A stretch of DNA of 25,501 nucleotides, taken from positions 1 to 25,501 of IMG/VR virus record IMGVR_UViG_3300037502_001333; one strand, given 5' to 3'. Positions 15,090 through 22,072 of this stretch are shown one piece after another (positions within the stretch are counted from its first letter, which is position 1; every line of letters begins with the position of its first letter). Under the pieces are notes generated by a model. The model worked only from the letters and a program-made list of their open reading frames with translations. It made no database searches and was not told the DNA's origin. The position numbers and the translations under genes were made by a program. The stretch comes from a virus.

Positions 15090-15229
15090 GATGACAGCCC
15101 GTAAAAGAGGCAAGCGGCCAAGCCAATGCCGATGGCGCAGGCCAATGCCACACTCAGTGCAGCGTCTGCACGGGCGTGCAGCTTGGCTGCCTTGACTTGA
15201 TAGTGCTGGTGATATTTGTGGTGTTTCAT
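15086..15229 (-). CDS. 47-residue membrane peptide
   Basis: A frame of 47 residues: a basic, His-rich N-terminus (M-K-H-H-K-Y-H-Q-H-Y-Q-V-K) followed by one hydrophobic helix (about 24-45: A-L-S-V-A-L-A-C-A-I-G-I-G-L-A-A-C-L-F-Y). It ends in an ATGA overlap with the next gene. It probably lies in the inner membrane with its His-rich end in the cytoplasm. No family is recognised. The ribosome site is only a GAGAAAG some 10 nt upstream. Confidence 0.5.
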   Translation of the reverse strand: MKHHKYHQHYQVKAAKLHARADAALSVALACAIGIGLAACLFYGLSS

Positions 15230-15248
15230 GGCTTTTCTTTCTCAGGAA

Positions 15249-15264
15249 AGGGGCCGAAGCCCCT
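15249..15264 (-). terminator. Hairpin with UUCG tetraloop between two minus-strand genes
   Basis: On the minus strand AGGGGC-TTCG-GCCCCT forms a 6-bp stem with a C(UUCG)G loop, an unusually stable tetraloop. It follows the stop of the 15271-15510 gene by 6 nt. Only TTTCC follows, so it may be a weak terminator that lets part of the transcription through, or a stabilising or processing element. Confidence 0.5.
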
Positions 15265-15270
15265 GGAAAA

Positions 15271-15510
15271 TTAATAGCAGGTGGTGAACTTTTCAGGCTG
15301 GTGAGATGGCTGGCTCATTTCCCACTGCCATGCCGCCTCAAGCTGACGGGCTTTTGCATGGGCCAGGCCGAATTGCTCGGCTGTGCCATAAACATCGCCT
15401 TCATAGGTGATGCGGTAATCGTTTTTGCCAGCGTGCCACACGATGTGGTCACCGCAAGCGCCAGCAAACTTCCAGCCTGCTGGGTGGGTTGGGATTGATT
15501 TTTTTGCCAT
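15271..15510 (-). CDS. Small hypothetical protein, first gene of the minus-strand operon
   Basis: A protein of 79 residues beginning M-A-K-K-S-I-P-T-H-P-A-G-W-K-F-A-G-A-C-G-D, with ribosome site GAGGAAAA about 5 nt before the ATG. It has a strand-rich centre (H-I-V-W-H-A-G-K-N-D-Y-R-I-T-Y-E-G-D-V-Y-G-T-A) followed by a helix (L-A-H-A-K-A-R-Q-L-E-A-A-W-Q-W-E). The size and Trp pattern suggest a small compact domain, but no family is recognised. It is the first gene transcribed from the promoter at 15567-15595, so probably expressed early. The operon separates the late region from the replication module, a typical place for host-takeover genes. Confidence 0.65.
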   Translation of the reverse strand: MAKKSIPTHPAGWKFAGACGDHIVWHAGKNDYRITYEGDVYGTAEQFGLAHAKARQLEAAWQWEMSQPSHQPEKFTTCY

Positions 15511-15566
15511 GTCGTTTTCCTCGGTTTAGTCGTTAACCAGAACAAAGATCTGTGCTGGTGAAACGT

Positions 15567-15595
15567 ATTATGGACTAAATTAAAACAGCACGCAA
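15567..15595 (-). promoter_or_regulatory. Sigma70-like promoter for the minus-strand operon
   Basis: Reading the minus strand, -35 TTGCGT (15595-15590), 17 nt, and -10 CATAAT (15572-15567), 57 nt before the ATG at 15510. The -10 has five of six consensus bases. The same form (TTGCGT-N17-CACAAT) occurs on the plus strand before the helicase gene, and both transcripts share a CGAGGAAAACG leader. Confidence 0.55.
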
Positions 15596-15630
15596 CACCC
15601 CTACAAAACAGTCAACTATTAACAAACAGT
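15583..15630. promoter_or_regulatory. AAACAG(T/C) direct repeats, operator candidate
   Basis: AAACAGC at 15583 and AAACAGT at 15606 and 15624 lie in the divergent region between the minus-strand operon and the HTH gene; the last two are 18 nt apart. The first overlaps the spacer of the minus-strand promoter. They could be binding sites for the small HTH protein encoded next to them. The motif is short and the region A-rich, so chance is not excluded. Confidence 0.3.
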
Positions 15631-15647
15631 GCAAGTAAAATGCTGGC

Positions 15648-15836
15648 ATGACATCTGTTCACGACATCCGCACCATGGCCAAGCAGCACGGCATCAGCAT
15701 GAAGGCCGTTTGCTTGGAGGCCAAAATACAACAGCCCCAGGTCAGCAGGTGGCTGTCTGGGGCTGTCGATCCATTGTGGGGTTCAGTCAATCAGCTTGAG
15801 CAGGCTTTGCTCAAGCTGATCGCGGCTAAGGGCTGA
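15648..15836 (+). CDS. Small HTH (Cro/XRE-like) DNA-binding protein
   Basis: A protein of 62 residues: V-H-D-I-R-T-M-A-K-Q-H-G-I-S-M-K-A-V-C then I-Q-Q-P-Q-V-S-R-W-L-S-G at about 27-38, the recognition helix and following turn of a Cro/XRE-type helix-turn-helix, ending with a helix (V-N-Q-L-E-Q-A-L-L-K-L-I). The size is right for a Cro-like regulator. It is divergent from the minus-strand operon, as for a phage switch regulator. There is no clear ribosome site before the ATG. A TAAAAT box at 15636 lies only 6 nt before the start, so a nearly leaderless message is possible. It is convergent with the SSB gene, the two stop codons directly abutting. Confidence 0.75.
   Translation: MTSVHDIRTMAKQHGISMKAVCLEAKIQQPQVSRWLSGAVDPLWGSVNQLEQALLKLIAAKG
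15790..15820. repeat. Perfect 13-bp inverted repeat with 5-nt loop
   Basis: ATCAGCTTGAGCA, loop GGCTT, then its exact complement TGCTCAAGCTGAT. It lies in the last 50 nt of the HTH gene and just beyond the 3' end of the convergent SSB gene. No T run follows on either strand, so it is not a standard intrinsic terminator. Confidence 0.8.
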
Positions 15837-16406
15837 TTACCAATCATCCCCCACATCAGCAGTGGCAGCCGCTGGCGCTGCACTGCGGCCAATGCCAAAG
15901 TCAGCAGCCGCTGTGGGCTTTGCACCACCCAATGGCTCACCCTTGCGCACCAGCAAGATGTTATTGAGGCCAAAGCTGACGCCATTGTTGCCAGCCTGGC
16001 TGTACGCATACGCATTCAAGCTGACTCGAATGTAGTCGCCACTTACGATGTCATCGCTTCCGATCAGGTCGTTGCCGTGCGTGTCGATCGCGCCAGGCTT
16101 GCTGGTGCTCTTGACGTTGCAGAAGAAGTGGCCAGCGTATTCCTTGCCCAATGGGCTGCCATCGGACTTGGTTTCGGTGTCGCCATCACGCAACGGATTG
16201 CGCACGTTCTTGGGGATCTTCTCGCCAAACTTGGCGGTCAATGCCTCCTTGGCCGCAGCCTTCAATGCGGTGATGGTGGCTGTATCTGTCTTGGGGATCA
16301 GGATCTGCGTTGAGAACTCATCCTTGCCGGACAGTTCATTCTTGCGTGGTGCAAGGGCAGAGAAATAGGAGGTGCGAACCTCGCCAGTGGTGACACGTGT
16401 GGTCAT
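15837..16406 (-). CDS. Single-stranded DNA-binding protein (DUF2815 / Enc34-like)
   Basis: The ATG at 16406 is chosen because AAGGAAAC lies about 6 nt upstream; the frame is open 38 codons further. The 189-residue protein starts M-T-T-R-V-T-T-G-E-V-R-T-S-Y-F-S and has motifs of the DUF2815 ssDNA-binding family of phages: S-G-K-D-E-F-S-T-Q-I-L-I-P-K early, R-N-P-L-R-D-G-D in the middle, and later G-D-Y-I-R-V-S-L-N-A-Y-A-Y and a strand with L-N-N-I-L-L-V-R-K-G. The C-terminus is acidic with aromatic end (D-V-G-D-D-W), typical of SSB tails that recruit partners. Expected role: coating ssDNA for the helicase, primase and Fe-S nuclease encoded next to it. It is on the opposite strand from the rest of that module, under its own divergent promoter. 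Confidence 0.8.
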   Translation of the reverse strand: MTTRVTTGEVRTSYFSALAPRKNELSGKDEFSTQILIPKTDTATITALKAAAKEALTAKFGEKIPKNVRNPLRDGDTETKSDGSPLGKEYAGHFFCNVKSTSKPGAIDTHGNDLIGSDDIVSGDYIRVSLNAYAYSQAGNNGVSFGLNNILLVRKGEPLGGAKPTAAADFGIGRSAAPAAATADVGDDW

Positions 16407-16471
16407 GATCGTTTCCTTCAGGTTTGATCGTTTACAGGTTTTCAGCGCCATCAAATCGACAACGCAATTGC

Positions 16472-16501
16472 ACTTTAGCACAAATAAATTTCTTGCGTCA
16501 A
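16472..16501 (-). promoter_or_regulatory. Candidate promoter for the SSB gene
   Basis: Minus strand: -35 TTGACG (16501-16496, five of six consensus), 18 nt, -10 TAAAGT (16477-16472, four of six), 66 nt before the ATG at 16406. The -35 overlaps the -35 of the divergent helicase promoter within the palindrome TTGACGCAA/TTGCGTCAA, so the two promoters may compete. Confidence 0.4.
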
Positions 16502-16521
16502 AAAAAATACAGGCGCACAAT
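16493..16521 (+). promoter_or_regulatory. Candidate promoter for the replication module
   Basis: -35 TTGCGT (16493-16498), 17 nt containing an A8 run, and -10 CACAAT (16516-16521), about 35 nt before the ATG at 16557. It has the same form as the minus-operon promoter (TTGCGT-N17-CATAAT) and a similar leader ending in GAGGAAAACG. Confidence 0.45.
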
Positions 16522-16556
16522 GGCGGCTCATTTCAACCGAGAAACCGAGGAAAACG

Positions 16557-17777
16557 ATGAAACTGTTCCCCCACCAAGAGCAAGCAAAGAAATTTTTGCT
16601 GGCGCAAAAGAGGGCCATCCTGGCCGACCAACCCCGAGTTGGCAAGACACTGCCCACCACAGCAGCAGCCCTTGAAAACCTTCCCGCCCTGATCGTCTGC
16701 CCAGCGATTGCCAAGACCGTCTGGGAGGCCGCATTCAACAAGCTGGCCCCCGATGTATCGGTGCGCGTTATCAGTGGCCGCAATGACGCTATGAAGACCA
16801 CCAGCGACAAGGTGGTGGTGGTCAACTACGACCTGCTGCAATACTTCAACAATGCTGGCTTTCAAACGCTGGTGCTTGACGAGTGCCACCGCATCAAGAA
16901 CCCCAAGGCCGCACGCACCAAGTCGGCCATGCTGCTGATGAAACAGATCCCCCAGGTGTATGCGCTCAGTGGAACACCCATCCCCAATCGCCCGATTGAA
17001 CTGTGGCCCATCTTGCACGGCCTTGGCATCTACCGTGGCGGCTGGTTTGATTTCGCTGCACGCTACGCCAAGATGTGGAACGCACCATGGGGGCTGGACA
17101 CCAGCGGCGCATCCAACATCCCTGAACTCAAGGCGCTGATGAAGCCCCATGTTCTGCGGCGCAAAAAAGAAGATGTGTTCAAAGACTACAAAGACCCACA
17201 GGTGTCGCTCATCACGTTTGACCTGCCCAACGACAAGCGTGAGCAGCAGTTCGATGCCGATGCCCTGGTGGCCAACCCGAATGCGCTGATGGCGTTTGAG
17301 GGTTTGGCAGAGGTCATGCGTGAAGCAGGGATGCGCAAGGTGCAATATGCCGCCGACTTCATCGATGATCTGCTGCAAGCGGGTGAGCCTGTTGTCGTGT
17401 TCGCCCACCACAAAGATGTGGTGCAGGCTTTGCAGTCAGAACTCAAGACCCACAAGCCTGTGGTCGTGGTCGGTGATACGCCTAGAGCGCAGCGCGACAA
17501 AGCCATCTCTGACTTCCAGGCTGGCAAGGCCAAGGTGATCATCGGCAACATCGCAGCCATGAGCGAAGGCGTGGACCTGAGTGCCGCTGACACGATTGTC
17601 TTTGTCGAATGCACATGGTCCACCAGTGCGCTGGAGCAGGCGTCCAGCCGAGTCGAGAACATCACCAAGAACGGCATCGCCCCTGTGATTTACATCCTGA
17701 CCATCAGGGCATCCCTCGATCACACAGTGCTGGCCAAGGTGCTGAAGAAGTTGAATGTCGTTAACCAGATCATCTAA
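16557..17777 (+). CDS. SNF2-type superfamily 2 helicase
   Basis: A protein of 406 residues with the superfamily 2 motifs in order: motif I D-Q-P-R-V-G-K-T at 24-31, motif II D-E-C-H at 108-111, motif III S-G-T-P-I-P-N-R-P (about 142-150), and in the C-terminal half G-D-T-P-R-A-Q-R, S-E-G-V-D-L-S-A-A-D and Q-A-S-S-R-V-E-N (motifs V-VI; the last takes the place of the usual Q-x-x-G/A-R-x-x-R). It is compact, without chromatin or zinc domains, as are phage SNF2-like proteins. Ribosome site GAGGAAAACG. It is first in the rightward replication operon and the start of the next gene is 2 nt away. Probable role: ATP-driven DNA remodelling or fork restart in recombination-dependent replication; the substrate is not visible. 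Confidence 0.88.
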   Translation: MKLFPHQEQAKKFLLAQKRAILADQPRVGKTLPTTAAALENLPALIVCPAIAKTVWEAAFNKLAPDVSVRVISGRNDAMKTTSDKVVVVNYDLLQYFNNAGFQTLVLDECHRIKNPKAARTKSAMLLMKQIPQVYALSGTPIPNRPIELWPILHGLGIYRGGWFDFAARYAKMWNAPWGLDTSGASNIPELKALMKPHVLRRKKEDVFKDYKDPQVSLITFDLPNDKREQQFDADALVANPNALMAFEGLAEVMREAGMRKVQYAADFIDDLLQAGEPVVVFAHHKDVVQALQSELKTHKPVVVVGDTPRAQRDKAISDFQAGKAKVIIGNIAAMSEGVDLSAADTIVFVECTWSTSALEQASSRVENITKNGIAPVIYILTIRASLDHTVLAKVLKKLNVVNQII

Positions 17778-17779
17778 AT

Positions 17780-18574
17780 ATGTCCAACCCATTTCAAATA
17801 CTTGAGCCAACTTGCATCAGTTTTTCTGGCGGCAGGACATCGGCTTATATGCTCTATAAGGTGCTGGAGGCTCACCAGATGAGCCTGCCAGATGAGGCCG
17901 TGGTCTGCTTTGCCAACACGGGCAAAGAGGACGAGGCCACCTTAAAGTTTGTCCACGACTGCGCAACCCATTGGAACGTGCCAATCGTTTGGTTGGAGTA
18001 CCAGCGTGATGAGCCTGGCTACAAGATCGTGAACTTTGAGACAGCCAGCCGCAATGGTGAGCCATTTGAGGCGCTCATCAAAAAGAAAAATTACCTGCCC
18101 AATCCAATCGCCAGGTTTTGCACCGAGGAACTCAAGGTCAAAGCCATCAACAAGTATTTGCGTGATCAGGGCATTGACGCATCCACCATGGTCGGCATCC
18201 GCGCCGATGAACCAAGACGCATCAGCAAGCTGCGGCAGCGCGGCCTGTTGATTCCACTGTTTGATGCTGGCGTCACCCAAGATGCTGTCCAAACATTTTG
18301 GAAAGCGCAGTCATTTGATCTTGGCTTGCCATTTAGAAATGGCGTCACGCCTTTAGGCAACTGCGATTTGTGTTTTCTCAAAGGACCGCAGCAGATCATG
18401 GGGCTGATCAAAGACAACCCAGACCGCGCCACATGGTGGGCCAGCCAAGAGCAGGCAATAAACGCCACCTTCCGCAGTGATCGGCCATCCTATGGCCAGA
18501 TGCACAAGTTCCTGTCTGAGCAGTCAGATATGTTTGACAAAGCTGGCAGCGTTGAATGCTTCTGTGGGGACTGA
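17780..18574 (+). CDS. PP-loop ATPase of PAPS-reductase type, with cysteine cluster
   Basis: A protein of 264 residues, with the PP-loop S-F-S-G-G-R-T-S-A-Y-M at 14-24, the F-A-N-T-G strand at 44-48, F-C-T-E-E-L-K-V-K at 113-121 and G-I-R-A-D-E-P-R-R at 139-147, all marks of the phosphoadenosine phosphosulfate reductase/adenylylating family. Cys114, Cys195 and Cys198 (C-D-L-C) and Cys260 and Cys262 (C-F-C) suggest a bound metal or Fe-S cluster. Known relatives activate a substrate by adenylation; some insert sulfur into tRNA or DNA. Sulfate assimilation is unlikely in a phage replication operon. Nucleic-acid modification or a redox-dependent repair role is inference. No dndD/E-like genes are next to it. 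The ribosome site is weak, fitting coupling to the helicase. Confidence 0.8.
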   Translation: MSNPFQILEPTCISFSGGRTSAYMLYKVLEAHQMSLPDEAVVCFANTGKEDEATLKFVHDCATHWNVPIVWLEYQRDEPGYKIVNFETASRNGEPFEALIKKKNYLPNPIARFCTEELKVKAINKYLRDQGIDASTMVGIRADEPRRISKLRQRGLLIPLFDAGVTQDAVQTFWKAQSFDLGLPFRNGVTPLGNCDLCFLKGPQQIMGLIKDNPDRATWWASQEQAINATFRSDRPSYGQMHKFLSEQSDMFDKAGSVECFCGD

Positions 18575-18575
18575 A

Positions 18576-18782
18576 ATGAAGAAAAACTTACTTGAAGCAT
18601 TGACACAGGTTGTCGCTGGCACAGTGTTGATTTTCATTTCCAACCTGCTGATTTTTAAGATGCTGGGCATTGAGGCATCTACGACAGACAACGTGCTGCT
18701 GGTTTCCATCAACACAGTTGTGGCCTTTGCAAAGTCATATTCAGTCCGATATTTCTTCCAAAAACTTGAAAGCCAAAAATGA
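18576..18782 (+). CDS. Small two-helix membrane protein (DUF7220-like)
   Basis: The ATG at 18576 directly follows the previous stop (one base between) and gives 68 residues; the frame is open upstream. Two hydrophobic stretches (V-V-A-G-T-V-L-I-F-I-S-N-L-L-I-F and V-L-L-V-S-I-N-T-V-V-A-F-A) are separated by a polar turn; the end is S-Y-S-V-R-Y-F-F-Q-K-L. This pattern (E-A-x-T-Q-V at the start, S-Y-x-x-R at the end) matches the DUF7220-type small phage membrane proteins that I know. Function is not established. It overlaps the nuclease gene by ATGA and so is co-translated with it. Confidence 0.65.
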   Translation: MKKNLLEALTQVVAGTVLIFISNLLIFKMLGIEASTTDNVLLVSINTVVAFAKSYSVRYFFQKLESQK

Positions 18783-19816
18783 CCACTCAAATTGATCACA
18801 AAGAGCGCGGCCATGCCCGTCTGTCCGCTTCCAGAATCCAGCGCGTGATGGATTGCCCTGGATCTGTCCGGCTCGAAGCCCTCATGCCCTATGAGCCAGC
18901 AGGCGAGGCGGCGGCCATCGGCACGGCCATCCATGAACTGTCCGAGCGCATCCTGAACGGCCACGAGATTGATGACCCAGACATCAACCCAGACCACATC
19001 GCCATGGCGCAGGAATATGCCAACTTCATCAACAACCTTGTGCCCAACCCGCGCAAGAAGCTGATCGAGGTCAACCTGGACAAAGGCCTCAAGTCCCTGC
19101 ACCCAGCCCTTGGCGGCACGGCTGACGCCATCCTGGTCGATGGCAACCACCTCCATGTTGCCGATCTCAAGACGGGTCGTGTGCTGGTTGAGGCCGAGAA
19201 CAACAAGCAACTCATGACCTATGCCCTGGGCGCGATGCGTCAGTTGAACGCGCCTGCCGACATTCAATGCACGATGCACATCTTCCAGCCCCGTGCTGGC
19301 CACAGCAAGTGGACAGTCAGTGGTGTGGACCTCATCAGCCATGGCCACGATCTGGTCAACTCAGCCAGGCTCGCCTTATCCCCAGACGCGCCAACCATCC
19401 CCAGCCCTGACGCCTGCAAATACTGCAAGGCCAAGACCATCTGCCCGTCCATGCGGCAGAAGGTCCAGGACAACGCACGCAAGGATTTCGCACCAGACAC
19501 CACCGTCACGCCAGAGATGATCGAGTTGGCCAAGCTGGCAGAAACGTGGTCCGAGGCCGTGCTGACAGCCGCCAAGCAGCAACTGACCAACGGTGCAACG
19601 ATTACTGGATGGAATTTAAAGCCAGGTCGCAAGACCCGTTTTTGGAAGTCAGAGGAACTGGCCGCTGCCGCTTTAAAAGACTATCCGCAAGCCTTCACCC
19701 TAAGAAGTCCAGCAGCCATTGCAGACCTGAAGATTGAAGTGTCTGAAGACCTGATCGGCATCACCCATGCCGCACCAAGTCTTGCCAAAGAAAAAGCCAA
19801 AAAGGCCCAGGACTAG
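18779..19816 (+). CDS. Cas4/RecB-like Fe-S nuclease (DUF2800)
   Basis: A protein of 345 residues. N-terminal S-A-S-R-I-Q-R-V-M-D-C-P-G-S (Cys26) and G-T-A-I-H-E-L at 48-54, then the PD-(D/E)xK core: G-G-T-A-D-A-I-L-V-D at 112-121 (Asp116), H-V-A-D-L-K-T-G-R at 126-134 (Asp129, Lys131), and N-K-Q-L-M-T-Y-A at 142-149 (Gln144). C-terminal C-K-Y-C-K-A-K-T-I-C-P supplies Cys213, Cys216 and Cys222; with Cys26 these fit the four-Cys iron-sulfur staple of AddB/Cas4-type nucleases. DUF2800 and DUF2815 genes often accompany each other in phages. Expected role: exonuclease making ssDNA ends that the SSB binds. No CRISPR array or other cas genes are here, so Cas4 function in adaptation is not implied. 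Confidence 0.85.
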   Translation: MTTQIDHKERGHARLSASRIQRVMDCPGSVRLEALMPYEPAGEAAAIGTAIHELSERILNGHEIDDPDINPDHIAMAQEYANFINNLVPNPRKKLIEVNLDKGLKSLHPALGGTADAILVDGNHLHVADLKTGRVLVEAENNKQLMTYALGAMRQLNAPADIQCTMHIFQPRAGHSKWTVSGVDLISHGHDLVNSARLALSPDAPTIPSPDACKYCKAKTICPSMRQKVQDNARKDFAPDTTVTPEMIELAKLAETWSEAVLTAAKQQLTNGATITGWNLKPGRKTRFWKSEELAAAALKDYPQAFTLRSPAAIADLKIEVSEDLIGITHAAPSLAKEKAKKAQD

Positions 19817-19842
19817 AATCCAGCCCCATCCCCAAAAGAAAA

Positions 19843-19872
19843 GCCCCTGTGTGAGGCAAATCACGCAGGGGC
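19843..19872 (-). terminator. Strong hairpin; intrinsic terminator on the minus strand
   Basis: A 12-bp stem GCCCCTGTGTGA / TCACGCAGGGGC (one G-T pair), loop GGCAAA. Read on the minus strand it is followed by TTTTCTTTT, the form of an intrinsic terminator. On the plus strand, where all neighbouring genes lie, no T run follows. It sits in the 87-nt gap between the nuclease and primase-helicase genes. Confidence 0.6.
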
Positions 19873-19903
19873 CAAGTTCTCAACCAAGGAAAAGAGAGAA
19901 AGC

Positions 19904-22072
19904 ATGAGCAGTTTACCAGAGCAGATGCCCAATGCGTTTGCACAATCCCAAGCTGTTGCGCTGAAACTTGGCAACGTCTATCCAGACGCCAACTTCTGCA
20001 CATTCAGCGTCCAAAACAGCAAGAAGATCCCTCGAAAGCGTGATGGCAGCCAAGGCGTGGCCAGGGACACACCAGCCGAAGCCCTCTTTAACACTGAAGA
20101 CGTTTGGGGTATGGAGTCAATGCCCCATGGCGACTACTTTGGCCTGGTCTTGCAAAAGGCCGCAGTCATTCCAGACAAAGGCCACCTGGTGGTGCTGGAT
20201 GTTGACCTCAAACACAGCCAAACCACCACCAACATCGCCATCCAGAAGATGGCCAGGTGGGTCAAGTCCAACAATGCCCTGACAGAGATCTCTGTCTCAG
20301 GCAAGGGCCGCCACATTTTCTTGATCGCCAACAAGGCCGAGAACATCTTGCCCAAGTACAAGCTGGCGGCAGGCCAGGAGGTCGAGGTCTTTGGCCTCGA
20401 CAACAGCGCAGGCAAGTCGGTGCTACTGAGTGGCTCTCAACTCTCTGGCGAGGTCATCGAGGTCGAAGACCTCCACGCCCTTTTCACCGAGTGGGGGATC
20501 ATCGAGCAGCACGATTTGAACCAGCCAAAGTCAGAACCCATTGATTTCTCACCGCTGGAGCGCAAAGCACCAAGCCCAGCCATTCAGCCGCAAGCCCCAG
20601 ATGACATCTACAAGGCCGCCAGCGCCATGATGTTCATCAGCCCAGATATTGAGTACGACCAATGGATCGCCATCGGCCAAGCCCTGCACACAGCGTTTGG
20701 CGGTCAAGGCCATGACCTTTGGCATCAATGGTCAGCATCCGGCAGCAAGTACAAAGGCCCACAGGACATCGAAAGCCACTGGAAGTCATTCCACCAAGGC
20801 AAAGGCATTGGCCTTGGTACGCTGTTTCATACAGCAAAGCAAAACGGCTGGGAGCCACCGACAAAGGCGTCTGAGCGCAAATCAGCCGTGGAAGATTTCC
20901 AAAACATATTGAGTGCAGTACCTGTTGCGACAGGCTCACCAGATGAGCCACTGCCATTGAATGCCTTGCAAGGCTGGCCAGAACTGGAACTCGACATCAC
21001 CAGCCTGAAGCCCATTGATTACCTCATACAAGGTTTCTGGGCGCATTCCTTCTTTGTCTTGGCTGGCCAGCCAGGTGTTGGCAAGACCACGGCCATGATC
21101 TCAGCCTGCATGGTCATGGCAGGGTTTCAGATCTCTGACACCACCGTCACGGCCAAGATCAGGCGCAAAACCATCTTTGTGACCGAGGATTCAGACCAGA
21201 TCACCCGCACCCTGTTTGCCTATGCCAAGCACTTCAAGATCCAGCCAAAAGAACTTCTGAACTGGTTTGTGGTCATTGATGCCAAACGCTCAGACGTCAA
21301 AGATCTCTTGACCCTGGCCCACAATGTGATGCGCCACACGGTCAACGGCATACGCCCTCACCTTGTCTTGGACACCGCAAACAGCACCATGGCCATCGAC
21401 AACGAGAACGACAACTCCGAGGTTGGCAGCTACTTGGCGGCCCTAAAGCAGACCATCTACGTTCAGCTTCACACGCCCATATCCATCCTGACCCACACCA
21501 ACAAGACCATCAGCCGCCAGGACTCAGACGCCATGGCCCGTGGAGCCAGTGCCTTCACAGGTGATGCAACCCTGACAGGCATCCTGTTCATGGACCCAGA
21601 TGGCACGCGCTACATGAAGCTGACAAAAACCCGGTATGAGCCAGATTTCAGGGAAATCAGGTTTGAGACCCAGCTATTCCCAGAAATAGTCATTGACCAG
21701 CACGGTGAGCCGCAGACCATGCTGTGCCGCATTGCAGTCCCATATCCATCAGCCGAAGAAACCCGCAAGCAACTCCAAGCCGAAAAACAGGAAGATAAGC
21801 AGAACCAAAAGATCCAGGACAAATGCGATAAGGCCGTTTTGTTTGTCCAGGACATCATCAACCAGCACCAGTTGGTCACCATCCGCAAGGGCAGCAATTG
21901 CCCCAAAAACCCGCCGCCTGAACTGGCCAACCACTACCAACTGGAGTGGTCAGAGATCTATGCAAACGTGCCAGGCTCGGACCGCAGCGACACCAGAAAG
22001 GCCATCGGCGCGGCCATTTTCAGAAACTTCAACCCGACAGATTTGAACAACCTGTGGGTCCAGTTGGCATGA
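19904..22072 (+). CDS. Bifunctional primase-helicase (prim-pol, PriCT-2, RecA-like ATPase)
   Basis: A protein of 722 residues. The prim-pol domain (about 1-200) carries V-L-D-V-D-L-K at 97-103 (Asp99, Asp101) and S-G-K-G-R-H-I-F at 132-139 (His137). About 230-320 matches a PriCT-2 domain (Y-D-Q-W-I-A-I-G-Q-A-L-H, W-S-A-S-G-S-K-Y, W-K-S-F). About 365-600 is a RepA/AAA_25-like ATPase: Walker A G-Q-P-G-V-G-K-T-T at 388-396, then H-L-V-L-D-T-A-N-S and S-I-L-T-H-T-N-K-T. The remaining C-terminus is Lys/Gln-rich helical and winged-helix-like. It would synthesise primers and unwind DNA at the fork. No separate DNA polymerase is present in the window. The ribosome site is uncertain (AAGGA 13 nt upstream or GAGAGAA nearer). 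The stop overlaps the next ATG by 4 nt. Confidence 0.88.
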   Translation: MSSLPEQMPNAFAQSQAVALKLGNVYPDANFCTFSVQNSKKIPRKRDGSQGVARDTPAEALFNTEDVWGMESMPHGDYFGLVLQKAAVIPDKGHLVVLDVDLKHSQTTTNIAIQKMARWVKSNNALTEISVSGKGRHIFLIANKAENILPKYKLAAGQEVEVFGLDNSAGKSVLLSGSQLSGEVIEVEDLHALFTEWGIIEQHDLNQPKSEPIDFSPLERKAPSPAIQPQAPDDIYKAASAMMFISPDIEYDQWIAIGQALHTAFGGQGHDLWHQWSASGSKYKGPQDIESHWKSFHQGKGIGLGTLFHTAKQNGWEPPTKASERKSAVEDFQNILSAVPVATGSPDEPLPLNALQGWPELELDITSLKPIDYLIQGFWAHSFFVLAGQPGVGKTTAMISACMVMAGFQISDTTVTAKIRRKTIFVTEDSDQITRTLFAYAKHFKIQPKELLNWFVVIDAKRSDVKDLLTLAHNVMRHTVNGIRPHLVLDTANSTMAIDNENDNSEVGSYLAALKQTIYVQLHTPISILTHTNKTISRQDSDAMARGASAFTGDATLTGILFMDPDGTRYMKLTKTRYEPDFREIRFETQLFPEIVIDQHGEPQTMLCRIAVPYPSAEETRKQLQAEKQEDKQNQKIQDKCDKAVLFVQDIINQHQLVTIRKGSNCPKNPPPELANHYQLEWSEIYANVPGSDRSDTRKAIGAAIFRNFNPTDLNNLWVQLA

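Noticed and set aside
16533-17411. Long minus-strand frame opposite the SNF2 helicase
   Set aside because: The plus strand has all helicase motifs; the antisense frame is a codon-bias shadow without recognisable motifs.
17780-18574. Sulfate-assimilation gene (cysH)
   Set aside because: No cysD/N/I-like neighbours, and its position between helicase and nuclease points to another use of the PP-loop fold.
18779-19816. Cas4 belonging to a CRISPR system
   Set aside because: No repeat-spacer array or other cas gene is in the window; DUF2800 nucleases are common in phage replication modules.
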